From positions 1-49,335 of the forward strand of contig CAYOVG010000010.1 of assembly GCA_964407285.1 (NCBI GenBank): 49,335 nt of DNA. The letters run 5' to 3'. A program made the translations under genes and the position numbers. Source of the DNA: CAYOVG01 sp964407285. GTDB lineage: Bacteria > Desulfobacterota > Syntrophobacteria > Syntrophobacterales > Syntrophobacteraceae. The notes beneath the pieces are model-generated. The model did no database searches and was not told where the DNA came from. It saw only the letters and a program-made list of their open reading frames with translations. Shown in pieces: positions 41,364 through 49,335 of this stretch (positions are counted from its first letter, which is position 1; each line of letters opens with the position of its first letter).

Positions 41364-44255
41364 TTACTGGTACTTGGTAAGTACTACATACGCCTTCCCC
41401 TCCCCCTTCCGGAAAAGGACCAGGTCGTCCATTCCATCTCCATTGACGTCGGCCAGGTACGGCTGATCGGTGGAGGTGGCGGGGAATTCGCTTATGATGA
41501 GATGGTTTTCGGACATGCCAACGGCTTGCGAGTAAACAACGTAGACCTGATTATAAGGGTCGGGCAGGAATGTCGCAAAATCTACCATTCCGTCGCCGTT
41601 GATATCCCCGACTCTTATTTTCTGAGCGGGATCGACCGCAAACCACTCATTCCACTTGTCCGAGTTCCGGCCGTCTCCGAACTGGCTGCCGGTTGAGACG
41701 GCTACGAACACGCTACCCTGAGATGTCGGGCTGTCAGTACAGAAAGTGATGATATCGGCTCTTCCATCGCCGTCCACATCTCCCACTTCGGGTCGCTCAT
41801 AAATGCTTACGGCGAACCAGGAGTGCCAGACCTGCGGGGACTCGAAACCATCTCCATTGGAGAGCGCCACATACACCTTGCCGACACGACGGGAGAAGAG
41901 AATCAGATCACATTTTCCATCCGCATTGACATCCCCGGCCTTGAGTACGTCATCGGAATTATCCCCGATTTTGCCAAGCCACAGCACCGAGGGATTCAGA
42001 CCGGAACCGTAGGACGTGGCCACATAAACCTGTCTGCTGGATTTGCACAGCCATGTGGCTATGTCGTCCATGAAATCTCCGTTGAAATCTCCAATCACTA
42101 TGTTCTCTTCCTGGTTTATTGCAAACCAGTCATTCCACTTCTGATTTCTCCCGAATGCGGCGCCGTCGGACAGAGCGACATACACATTCCCGACCGCATT
42201 GGGATTATCCCTGGTGAAAGTGACGATATCCGCTTTGTAGTCTCCATTAAAATCACCCACCATGGGAGTCTCTCTCGAGTCAACCGCAAACCAGTCCTGC
42301 CATACCGAAATATTGGACATGCTTTTGGTGGCGACAACAATGTAACCGGTCCTGGTTTTGGTACTCGATCCACCGGGTCCGGCAACCAAAAGGCTTACGG
42401 TGTAGATGCCCACGCTATCGTAAGTGTGAACGGGATTCTGAGCCGTGCTGGTCGATCCATCTCCAAAATCCCATGCCCAGCCTGTAATGGTGCCCGAAGA
42501 GTCATCCATGAACTTCACCGTAAATGGGGCAGTGCCCGAAATCGAAGCGGTGCTGAAATCCGCCGTGGGGGTATCGGCGCTTCCCGATGAAGAAACAGAA
42601 ATATAGGCTCTCCTGGTTTTGGTATCCGATCCCCCGGAACCGCTCACCGTAAGACTCACGGTATAAGTGCCCCCACTTCTGTAAGTGTGAGAAGGATTCT
42701 GAGCGGTGCTGACTTTTCCGTCTCCAAAATCCCAGGCCCAGCCTGCAATCGTGCCCGAAGAGCCATCGGTGAACTTCGTTGTGAACGGGGCGACGCCTGA
42801 AGTTGGAGATGCGCTGAAATCGGCGGCGGGCACGCCGGACCCCCCTGATGGGATAACAGTGATGTAACCACTCCTGGTTTTGGCGCTCGAGCCTCCGGGA
42901 CCGTTCACCGTCAGGCTTACCGTGTAAGTGCCTGCATTTCTATAGGTATGAGAGGGATTCCGATCGGTACTGGTCGATCCATCTCCAAAACTCCATGCCC
43001 AGCTTGTGATGGAGCCTCCGGAGTCATCGGTGAACTTCGTTGTGAACGGGGCGGAGCCTGAAATGGAAGAGGCGCTGAAATCGGCGGTGGGCGCGGGGAT
43101 GATGGTGGTAGTGGTCGGCGGCGTTGTTGTCGTGGTTGGCGGGGTCGGGGTATAGGAGGCTATATAATTCGATGTTTTGCCCCCTGCCGAGGTGAATCTG
43201 CCTCCCGCATACAGGGTTCCGTCGGGAGCCACGATAATGGCGGAGACGGTATTATTCACTCCCTTCCCCAAAGAGGACCATGAGACGCCGTTCCATTTGG
43301 CGATGTTGTTGGCGCTGCTTCCCCCCGCCTCGGTAAAATATCCTCCCGCATACAGGGCGCCGTCGGAGGCCAACGCAAGGGCTTCGACAGTGTAGCTTAT
43401 ACCGCTCCCGAGGGATGACCATGAAACCCCGTTCCACTTGGCGACGTGTTTGGCGATGAGCCCCCCTGCCTTGTCGAAAGTTCCTCCCGCATACAGGGTG
43501 CCGTCAGGGGCTACGACAAGGGAATTGATAACCCCGTCCGTCCCCAATCCCAGAGGGGACCAGGAGACGCCGTCCCATTTGGCAACACCGTCGGCTTCGA
43601 CTTTACCTGCCTTGCCGAAGGTCCCTGCCGCATACAGAACGCCGTCAGGAGCTAATGCAATGGTAGACACACTTCCATCCATCCCCGCTCCCAGAGGGGA
43701 CCATGAGACGCCGTCCCATTTGGCAATGCGATTGGCCTTGATTCCCCCCACCTCGGTAAAGGTTCCCCCCGCGTACAAAGTACCGTCGGGGGCTAACGCA
43801 AGGGCGGCTACCTTATCATTCACTCCCGACCCCACGGAGGACCAGGAGACGCCGTTCCACCTGGCGAGATGTTTGATGCTGGTGTTCGCGATCGTGCTGA
43901 AATATCCTCCCACATACAGGGCGCCGTCAGGGGCCGCCGCAATAGCATAGACGCGATTACTCACCCCCGTCCACAGGGAGAACCATGAACCGCCTTTCCA
44001 TCCGGCGATATGGTTGGCGTAGGTTGTCCCCGCCATCGTGAAATCGCCTCCCGCATACAAGGTGCCGTCAGGGGCTAACGCAAGGGAATCGACATTGGTG
44101 TCCATTCCGATGGCCCCAATCGTATCGTCCCAATCGGCCATGCCGGTATCGGGAGCAAAGACGAGACTGCAGCAGATCACAAAGGATACGAAAAGAAGCA
44201 TGCTGTTTTGATTTAGCGACCTTGGGCCGGTACAGGATAAATGTCCCTCTCGCAT
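41364..44255 (-). CDS. Secreted repeat protein: seven propeller repeats, three PKD domains, six FG-GAP-like repeats
   Basis: 963 residues. A signal peptide with a hydrophobic core (MLLFVSFVICCSLVF, residues 19-33) leads to the mature protein. Residues about 55-370 are seven copies of a 47-residue unit (core APDGTLYAGGTF-AGG-ANRIAKW-GVSWSSLG), the count expected of a seven-bladed beta propeller. A Pro/Thr linker (PPTTTTTPPTTTT) follows. Residues 389-641 are three PKD domains, each with WAW-FGDGSTST-NP-HTY. Residues about 650-963 hold six FG-GAP-like repeats with calcium-binding DxNGDxxxD cores (VGDFNGDYKADI, VGDVDGDGRADI). All suit binding to polysaccharides or proteins at the cell surface or outside it. 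GGAGGG lies six bases before the ATG at 44255. No enzyme domain is seen. Confidence 0.88.
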   Translation of the reverse strand: MREGHLSCTGPRSLNQNSMLLFVSFVICCSLVFAPDTGMADWDDTIGAIGMDTNVDSLALAPDGTLYAGGDFTMAGTTYANHIAGWKGGSWFSLWTGVSNRVYAIAAAPDGALYVGGYFSTIANTSIKHLARWNGVSWSSVGSGVNDKVAALALAPDGTLYAGGTFTEVGGIKANRIAKWDGVSWSPLGAGMDGSVSTIALAPDGVLYAAGTFGKAGKVEADGVAKWDGVSWSPLGLGTDGVINSLVVAPDGTLYAGGTFDKAGGLIAKHVAKWNGVSWSSLGSGISYTVEALALASDGALYAGGYFTEAGGSSANNIAKWNGVSWSSLGKGVNNTVSAIIVAPDGTLYAGGRFTSAGGKTSNYIASYTPTPPTTTTTPPTTTTIIPAPTADFSASSISGSAPFTTKFTDDSGGSITSWAWSFGDGSTSTDRNPSHTYRNAGTYTVSLTVNGPGGSSAKTRSGYITVIPSGGSGVPAADFSASPTSGVAPFTTKFTDGSSGTIAGWAWDFGDGKVSTAQNPSHTYRSGGTYTVSLTVSGSGGSDTKTRRAYISVSSSGSADTPTADFSTASISGTAPFTVKFMDDSSGTITGWAWDFGDGSTSTAQNPVHTYDSVGIYTVSLLVAGPGGSSTKTRTGYIVVATKSMSNISVWQDWFAVDSRETPMVGDFNGDYKADIVTFTRDNPNAVGNVYVALSDGAAFGRNQKWNDWFAINQEENIVIGDFNGDFMDDIATWLCKSSRQVYVATSYGSGLNPSVLWLGKIGDNSDDVLKAGDVNADGKCDLILFSRRVGKVYVALSNGDGFESPQVWHSWFAVSIYERPEVGDVDGDGRADIITFCTDSPTSQGSVFVAVSTGSQFGDGRNSDKWNEWFAVDPAQKIRVGDINGDGMVDFATFLPDPYNQVYVVYSQAVGMSENHLIISEFPATSTDQPYLADVNGDGMDDLVLFRKGEGKAYVVLTKYQ
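42333..43091 (-). repeat. DNA repeats encoding three PKD domains
   Basis: Three tandem units of about 85-89 codons each, with clear DNA similarity between copies. Coding for residues 389-641 of the secreted repeat protein. Recent duplication is likely. Confidence 0.75.
43146..44093 (-). repeat. Seven 141-bp tandem repeats encoding the propeller region
   Basis: Six full units of 47 codons and a shorter seventh, coding for residues 55-370 of the secreted repeat protein. The blocks around GCCGTCAGGGGCTA and CGCATACA recur in each unit, so copy number could change by recombination. Confidence 0.8.
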
Positions 44256-44405
44256 AAATATCCCTCCGTAAAGATATGTGTTTGCGCCTCTGCCGTAAAA
44301 AACCGACCGACGGCAGCGATACTAACACTATCTCCATGGGAGTGTATATTTATTTTGTAGGGCAAGTGGTAAATTACGGCTATAAGTCACGATACTGCCG
44401 ATGTG

Positions 44406-45998
44406 TTAGTACGAATGCACATTCTTCCCGACGGGTGGATAAACATCGTTACCCCTTCCGGTTTCCACGAAATTCCCGGCTCTTGTTTCATTCTCCCAGC
44501 CGCCGCCCAGGGCCTTGTACAGGGCGACAAGGTTCGTGGAGAGAGCGAAGGTGCTCCGCGCCAGCGCATCCTCGGAAGCATAGAGCGAGCGCTGGGCGGA
44601 GAGCACGTTGAGGAAATCGGTCCGGCCGGCCGTGTAAAGCGTCATCGCCAGGTCCACGGCCCTGCGATTGTAGACGACGGCCTCGGCCAGGCGCCTTCGG
44701 CGTTCCAGTTCCCCGGCATAGGCCGCCAGGGCCGCTTCCACTTCACTCAAGGCCGTAAGGACCGTCTCCTGGTATCCCAGGAGCGCCTCCTGCTGAGCCG
44801 CGTTTTGAACTTCGATATTCCACCGGATGCGGCCGGCATCGAAGATGGGCCAGATCACCGAAGGGCCGAAGGACCAGCCGCGGCTTCCCCATGTCAAGAA
44901 TGAGGCGAGATCGGTGCTGGAAAAGCCGAAGCTGCCGGTTAGCGAAAACCTCGGGAACAGGTCGGCGGTAGCGACTCCGATGCGGGCCGTGGCCGCATGC
45001 GCCAGGGCTTCCGCCCGGCGAATATCCGGACGGCGGAGGAGGAGGTCCGAGGGCAGACCCACGGGCACTTCCTGGGGAGTGGGAGGCTCGGCCGCTTCGC
45101 CGGCGCCGGCGTCGCCTGCGGAGAGTTCCTGGACCAGCGCCGTCGGTTCACGCCCGAGCAAGACGCCCAGGTTGTACATGGCCTGCCGGGCGGCGGAAGC
45201 CAGCAACGGGATTTCCGATTCGATTGCGGCCACCTGGGCATTTGCATTGGCCACATCCAGCCCGCCGACATACCCCGCTTCATAGCGTCGGCGGACAATT
45301 TCGGCGGAATGGCGCTGGGCCTTCAAGTTATCCTCGGCGATGGCGATGCGGCGCTGGAGTTCCCGAAGATTGAAGTAATTGGTTCCGATCTCGGCAACCA
45401 GACTCACCAGAATGCTCCCGCGGTCTTCGACGGCAGCGCGCAACTCCGCTTCGGATGCCTCGATACCGCGCCGCGCGCCGCCGAAGACATCCAGCTCCCA
45501 GGAGGCGTCGAGACCGGCCTGGAACAGGTCTCGGTCGCCACCCCCGGAACCGGAAATCGTCGTCCCGTCCACACTGACCGATCCCGATCCGCCCCCGCCG
45601 GGACCGCTACGACGGTAGCTCGCCGACGAATCCACGGTGGGCCACAGGTCCGCACCCGCGATTCCGAGGGTCCCCCTGGCCTGCCGGATGCGGGCCCTCG
45701 CCTGCTTCAGGTCGAGGTTCGAGCCGACGGCCCTCTCCACGAGCGACGTGAGCACCGGATCATCAAACCCTTTCCACCATTGCGCAAGGTCCGGGGGCCG
45801 CGGTGTTGCGACGCTCTCCCCGGCCGCTTCCACGGCCTTCACACCATCCCACGCGGCCGGAACCGGCATTTGCGGCGGTCGATAGTCCGGTCCGACGGCG
45901 CAACCGGAAAACAGCAGCATCAAAAGCACCGGCAGGATGGACGCAATTCCCCTTCCTCCCGGGCGTGAAAAACCTCTCTTGCTCAACTGAGACATCAT
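44406..45998 (-). CDS. NodT-family outer-membrane efflux lipoprotein (TolC-like)
   Basis: About 530 residues from ATG 45996-45998 (a second ATG follows directly). A lipoprotein signal with lipobox LLFSGC precedes AVGPDYRPPQMPVPAAW, the classic N-terminus of the NodT/OprM group of TolC-fold channels. Two repeated helix-strand halves follow (NLDLKQARARIRQARGTLGIA; TARIGVATADLFPRFSLTGSFG), and each half contributes two strands and two long helices to the trimer channel. Downstream of the MacB-like gene in the same orientation, it is the expected outer-membrane exit of the tripartite exporter. The gap to macB is 293 bp and contains repeats, so it may have its own promoter. The ribosome site is weak. 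Confidence 0.92.
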   Translation of the reverse strand: MMSQLSKRGFSRPGGRGIASILPVLLMLLFSGCAVGPDYRPPQMPVPAAWDGVKAVEAAGESVATPRPPDLAQWWKGFDDPVLTSLVERAVGSNLDLKQARARIRQARGTLGIAGADLWPTVDSSASYRRSGPGGGGSGSVSVDGTTISGSGGGDRDLFQAGLDASWELDVFGGARRGIEASEAELRAAVEDRGSILVSLVAEIGTNYFNLRELQRRIAIAEDNLKAQRHSAEIVRRRYEAGYVGGLDVANANAQVAAIESEIPLLASAARQAMYNLGVLLGREPTALVQELSAGDAGAGEAAEPPTPQEVPVGLPSDLLLRRPDIRRAEALAHAATARIGVATADLFPRFSLTGSFGFSSTDLASFLTWGSRGWSFGPSVIWPIFDAGRIRWNIEVQNAAQQEALLGYQETVLTALSEVEAALAAYAGELERRRRLAEAVVYNRRAVDLAMTLYTAGRTDFLNVLSAQRSLYASEDALARSTFALSTNLVALYKALGGGWENETRAGNFVETGRGNDVYPPVGKNVHSY

Positions 45999-46291
45999 TT
46001 GGAGGACCTTCGGTCGTGACCGAGGCCCGGTATCCCGACTGCGCCGCAACGGGTCCACAACGAGCCGAATCCGCACCTCGATGAAGAAACAATCACAATA
46101 TCCACAACGCGCAACATTCTCCGTGTGTACGGAAGTCGGAAGACGGATGTCGGTAGTCGGAGATCGGAATGGATTCATTCGACTTCCGGCATCCGTCTCC
46201 GTGCTCTCCGTGGTTTTCACGCCACCCCCCGCGAAATCGTCTAATCTCTGCAACCCGCACCCCGCAACTCGCAACTCAAGGCCCGCGCCCC
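45999..46291. other. Repeat-bearing gap between macB and the efflux lipoprotein gene
   Basis: 293 bp with no gene. Contains tracts like CGGAAGACGGATGTCGG, CCGTGCTCTCCGTGGTTTTC and CCGCAACTCGCAAC. The last is the reverse complement of the repeat at 7998-8011. Looks like a cluster of dispersed extragenic repeats. Confidence 0.55.
46262..46275. repeat. Copy of the GTTGCGAGTTGCGG repeat (opposite orientation)
   Basis: CCGCAACTCGCAAC, exact reverse complement of 7998-8011; both are in intergenic gaps about 38 kb apart. Confidence 0.55.
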
Positions 46292-48475
46292 CTACTCATA
46301 GCGCAACGCATTTATGGGATCGAGGCGGGATGCTTTCCACGCGGGATAGTACCCGAAGATTATGCCGACTCCGGCGGATACCCCAAAAGCCGCCACGATT
46401 GCATCCGGGGACAGTTCCGTGGGCCACTGGAGCAGCAGCCTGACCAGGCGGGAGATCCCCCTGCCCGCCAGGATGCCGACACCACCTCCCAAAAAGCACA
46501 ACACGACGGACTCCACCAGGAACTGCTGGAGTATGTTCCCTCCCCGCGCCCCCACAGCCATCCTCAACCCGATCTCACGGGTTCTCTCCGTAACCGACAC
46601 CAGCATGATGTTCATGATGCCCACACCGCCCACCACCAGGGATATGAGCGCAACCGCCAGCAACAGCCTGGTCATCATGGTGGTTGTCGAGGACAGCGCT
46701 TTGGTTATCTCCGTCATGTTCCTTATATTGAAATCCTCCGGATCGTCCGGGTGAAGCCGGTGCCGCTCCCTAAGAAGCGAGGTTATCTGCTGGATGGCGC
46801 CGGGAATCGCTTCCGTCGACCGCGCTGCAACGACAATCTGGTCGATGTTTTCGAAACGAACCGGCATGGGGGTATTGGCGGCCTGAACCGCCGACCTCTC
46901 CGGATACAGACCGCTCTGAGAACCCGGATACACCTTACTCAAGGTATTGACCTGCTGGGACGCGTCGGAAGACCCGGAAGTCGATGCGCTCTGATTGACG
47001 TTGGCGAGCGCCGACCCGCTCACACGGTACTTGATGGTGGTCCAGGGAGCCAGCAAAATGTCGTCCTGGTCCATACCGACCATGTTGGCGCCCTTGGGGC
47101 TGAGGACTCCAACCACCCGGAAGGGTATGTTGCGCACCTTCACTTCCTTGCCGATCGGGGATTCCCCCTCGAACAACTCGGTCACGAGCCGATGCCCGAG
47201 CAGGCAGACCTGGCTCCCGTTTCGTACGTCGCGTTCCGTGAACACGTCGCCTTCGCTCACCCCCCACTCCCTGACATCGAGATAGGAGACAGTAGTGCCG
47301 TACAGGACCGACGGCACCCAGTTGCGGTTGCCGTACACGACCTGGACGCGCGCCCGTACGATGGGAGCGGCCGCGCGCACGGCGGGACATTCCGCCAGGA
47401 TGGCGTCGCTGTCCTGGTGCACGAGCGTCATCACGCTCCCCGCTCCATGGCTCGCGCCGCCGGTCGCCGCCGTACCCGGCAGCACGATCAGGTTGTTCGC
47501 CCCCATGCCGGCTATTGTCTTTTGGATCGCGGACGAGGAGCCGCGTCCGATTTCCATCATGGCGATAACGGCCGCCACTCCGATGACGATCCCAAGGGCC
47601 GTCAGCGCCGCTCGAAGGACGTTGCGGCGAAGGCCGTTCATGGCGGTCTGCAGCATCCGCCGGCTCCTTTGGACCACCCCGGCGCCGGCGCGTTTCCGGG
47701 TTGAGCCGGACCCGTCGCCTTCCCTCGCCTGTCCGGCGGCAATCCCGGCGGCGGCCGTACTCCCGGCCCCGGCCCCGCCGTCGCTTCCATCGATCAGCCC
47801 GTCACGGATGCGGATTACCCGTTTCGCGCATCGCGCAACCTCCTCGTCATGGGTGACGAGAATGACTGTGACGCCTTCCCTCTCGTTGAGTTCCCGGAAG
47901 ATCCGCAGCACATCCTCGCCGGTGCGCGAATCCAGGTTTCCCGTGGGCTCATCGGCAAAGATCATGGACGGGCGGTTTATGAGGGCCCTTGCCACCGCCA
48001 CCCGCTGCTGCTGCCCGCCGGAAAGCTGCGAAGGCTCATGGTCCATTCGATCTCCCAATCCCACGAGACGCAGCAGTTCCTCGGCTCGGGAGCGGGCATC
48101 ACGGTCGGAAATCGTCTCCGAAGAGTACGACAGGGGCATCATCACATTCTTGAGCGCGCTGGTACGCGGCAGAAGGTTGAAACTCTGAAACACGAAACCG
48201 ATTTTTCGATTCCGCAGCATGGCTCGTTCATCCGCGGACATCTCCACCACATTGCGCCCGTCGAGCCGGTATTCGCCTGAACTGGGGCGGTCGAGGCACC
48301 CCAGGATATTCATGAGCGTGGTTTTGCCCGACCCCGAGACACCCATCAGGGCCACGAACTCCCCCTGAGCGATGGTCAGGGAAATACCGTGGAGGATCGG
48401 GACCTCGACTTCCCCCAGCCGATAGGCTTTTCGAATATCGCGTAGTTCGATCAATTCCATTTTCTTGCCGTTCAT
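46292..48475 (-). CDS. MacB-type ABC transporter (ATPase and permease in one chain)
   Basis: About 727 residues from ATG 48473-48475. The N-terminal ABC ATPase has Walker A GVSGSGKTT, Q-loop FVFQSFNLLP, signature LSGGQQQRVAVARAL and Walker B MIFADEPTGNLD. A Gly/Ala-rich linker (about residues 240-280) leads to the permease: one membrane segment (ALGIVIGVAAVIAMMEIG), a large periplasmic MacB core domain and three C-terminal membrane segments (LLLAVALISLVVGGVGIMNIM and others) of the FtsX fold. It works with a periplasmic adaptor (gene just upstream) and an outer-membrane channel (downstream) to export a macrolide, peptide or lipoprotein. The substrate is not inferable. A longer in-frame start at 48559 would overlap the adaptor gene. 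Confidence 0.95.
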   Translation of the reverse strand: MNGKKMELIELRDIRKAYRLGEVEVPILHGISLTIAQGEFVALMGVSGSGKTTLMNILGCLDRPSSGEYRLDGRNVVEMSADERAMLRNRKIGFVFQSFNLLPRTSALKNVMMPLSYSSETISDRDARSRAEELLRLVGLGDRMDHEPSQLSGGQQQRVAVARALINRPSMIFADEPTGNLDSRTGEDVLRIFRELNEREGVTVILVTHDEEVARCAKRVIRIRDGLIDGSDGGAGAGSTAAAGIAAGQAREGDGSGSTRKRAGAGVVQRSRRMLQTAMNGLRRNVLRAALTALGIVIGVAAVIAMMEIGRGSSSAIQKTIAGMGANNLIVLPGTAATGGASHGAGSVMTLVHQDSDAILAECPAVRAAAPIVRARVQVVYGNRNWVPSVLYGTTVSYLDVREWGVSEGDVFTERDVRNGSQVCLLGHRLVTELFEGESPIGKEVKVRNIPFRVVGVLSPKGANMVGMDQDDILLAPWTTIKYRVSGSALANVNQSASTSGSSDASQQVNTLSKVYPGSQSGLYPERSAVQAANTPMPVRFENIDQIVVAARSTEAIPGAIQQITSLLRERHRLHPDDPEDFNIRNMTEITKALSSTTTMMTRLLLAVALISLVVGGVGIMNIMLVSVTERTREIGLRMAVGARGGNILQQFLVESVVLCFLGGGVGILAGRGISRLVRLLLQWPTELSPDAIVAAFGVSAGVGIIFGYYPAWKASRLDPINALRYE

Positions 48476-48500
48476 TACCTTCAATCGGTCAATCGGAGCG

Positions 48501-49335
48501 CTAACGCCTGCCGCCTCTGAAGAGCCGGGGAGTGAAGGGACTGACGGGGGCCGGATCATCCTGATCGTCCGCAGGTTTTTCTCCGATGACGATATGGGCG
48601 CCCTCTTCGAGTTTGTCCCCGCTCACTTCGGTCATGCTGCCGTCGGTCATTCCCGCGGTGACGGGAACGGGACGCACGAAATCCCCATCGAGCGCCCAGA
48701 CCGTTGCACGGCCCGAGGCCTCGCCGGCGGCAACCGGTATAACCATATCCCGCGACGACTGTTCGCCATGGTCGCCCCGCCTCTTCTCCGCGGCATTGCC
48801 GCCATTGTCGCGACTGTCTGGAGCCACCATGTCGGGCAGGGGAGTCCAGCGCAACGCCACATTGGGCACGAGGAGCACATCACGGCGCTCGTTGATGGAA
48901 AACCTGGTATTGGCGCTCAGGTACGGGAGCAGTTTGCCGCTGGAGTTGTCCGTACCGACCTCAACGGTGTAGGTGACGACGTTTTGAGTCATCATTGCGT
49001 TGAGTCGCACCTTGCTCACCGCCCCCTGAAACACCTCGCCCGGAAAGGTATCCACTGTAAAGGTGACGGGTTGCCCCTGGTGAATGCTCCCTATATCGGC
49101 CTCGTTCACGGAAACCCAGACCTCCATCTGTTCGAGGTCCTTGGCAATCAGGAAAAGGCTCGGCGCATTGAGGCTGGCCACCACGGTCTGGCCGATGTTC
49201 ACCCGGCGGTCGATGATTATGCCCTCGACGGGCGATACGATCGTACAGTACTCCAGGTTCTGTCGGGCCTTCGAAAGACTCGCTTCAGCCTGGGCAACGG
49301 AGCTTTTCGCCTGTGTTATGGCGGCCTTTCCGACA
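48501..49335 (-). CDS. HlyD/MacA-type periplasmic adaptor (partial, 5' end beyond the window)
   Basis: The frame is open to the window edge, so about 277 C-terminal residues are seen. A coiled-coil hairpin end (VAQAEASLSKARQNLEY) is followed by the second half of the lipoyl domain (CTIVSPVEGIIIDRRVNIGQTV), the beta-barrel domain (DLEQMEVWVSVNEADIGSIHQGQPVTF) and a membrane-proximal end with NVALRWTP. This is the adaptor that links MacB to the outer-membrane channel. Unusual: a Gly/Asp/Asn-rich insert (DNGGNAAEKRRGDHGEQ) in the last domain, which would loop out. Stop at 48501, 25 bp before the macB start, so they are co-transcribed. Confidence 0.92.
   Translation of the reverse strand, partial: VGKAAITQAKSSVAQAEASLSKARQNLEYCTIVSPVEGIIIDRRVNIGQTVVASLNAPSLFLIAKDLEQMEVWVSVNEADIGSIHQGQPVTFTVDTFPGEVFQGAVSKVRLNAMMTQNVVTYTVEVGTDNSSGKLLPYLSANTRFSINERRDVLLVPNVALRWTPLPDMVAPDSRDNGGNAAEKRRGDHGEQSSRDMVIPVAAGEASGRATVWALDGDFVRPVPVTAGMTDGSMTEVSGDKLEEGAHIVIGEKPADDQDDPAPVSPFTPRLFRGGRR

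Noticed and set aside
43146..44093. Regular 141-bp repeats considered as a CRISPR array
   Set aside because: The units are fully coding, in frame, and lack unique spacers; they encode propeller repeats.

Overview
The window comes from a GC-rich anaerobic bacterium. A rubredoxin/flavodoxin pair, a bidirectional NAD-linked [NiFe] hydrogenase (hoxEFUYH plus maturation protease), a FadL-type outer-membrane protein, a NodT-type outer-membrane lipoprotein and a MacAB-type exporter together point to a Gram-negative anaerobe. The mix would suit a sulfate-reducing or syntrophic member of the former Deltaproteobacteria (Desulfobacterota, Syntrophobacter-like). The taxon is an inference from gene content only.

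Layout. 1-378: tail of a family 2 glycosyltransferase. 526-1247 (-): rubredoxin then flavodoxin. 1877-2197 (+): cupin. 2225-7955 (-): hoxE-F-U-Y-H and the hydrogenase maturation protease in one operon. 8537-10781 (+): queD-queE-queC-queF, the steps from dihydroneopterin triphosphate to preQ1 for tRNA queuosine. 10784-10904: probable remnant of an Uma2-like gene. 10915-11883 (-): membrane-anchored metallophosphoesterase. 12367-16455 (+): FadL-type porin, metallo-beta-lactamase-fold hydrolase, and a thioredoxin reductase fused to a two-thioredoxin-fold domain. 16548-19268 (-): PAP2 phosphatase fused to an ArnT-like glycosyltransferase. 19362-19748 (-): TrmO.

19858-35519 (-) is a 15.7-kb BREX phage-defence operon and the main feature of the window. 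In transcription order it reads brxE, brxA, brxB, brxC, pglX (5' half), DUF4160, DUF2442, pglX (3' half), a DUF104-like antitoxin gene, a small unknown gene, pglZ, brxL. Three points stand out. First, brxE (a type 6 marker) is combined with brxL (a type 1 marker), without brxD or brxHI. Second, the C-terminus of BrxL is not a recognisable Lon protease domain but closely resembles the MIT_C (phospholipase D-like) domain of eukaryotic MITD1. Third, pglX is split between the methyltransferase core and the presumed target-recognition half by a two-gene module flanked by exact 11-bp direct repeats; removing the module would bring the two halves back into the same frame except for one stop codon. 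A stand-alone M41-like zinc peptidase gene is divergent from the operon, separated by 531 bp that contain an orphan terminator-like hairpin.

36674-49335: RecD2 helicase (-), a small basic protein with its own promoter and terminator (+), a CysQ-like phosphatase (+), a nitrilase-superfamily amidohydrolase (-), a large secreted protein (seven propeller-like repeats, three PKD domains, six FG-GAP-like repeats) (-), and a tripartite exporter: adaptor (cut by the window edge), MacB-type ABC transporter, NodT-type outer-membrane lipoprotein (-). Several intergenic regions carry degenerate short repeats (GTTGCGAGTTGCGG-type and ACGAAAA/TTTTCGT-type) that look like dispersed extragenic families.
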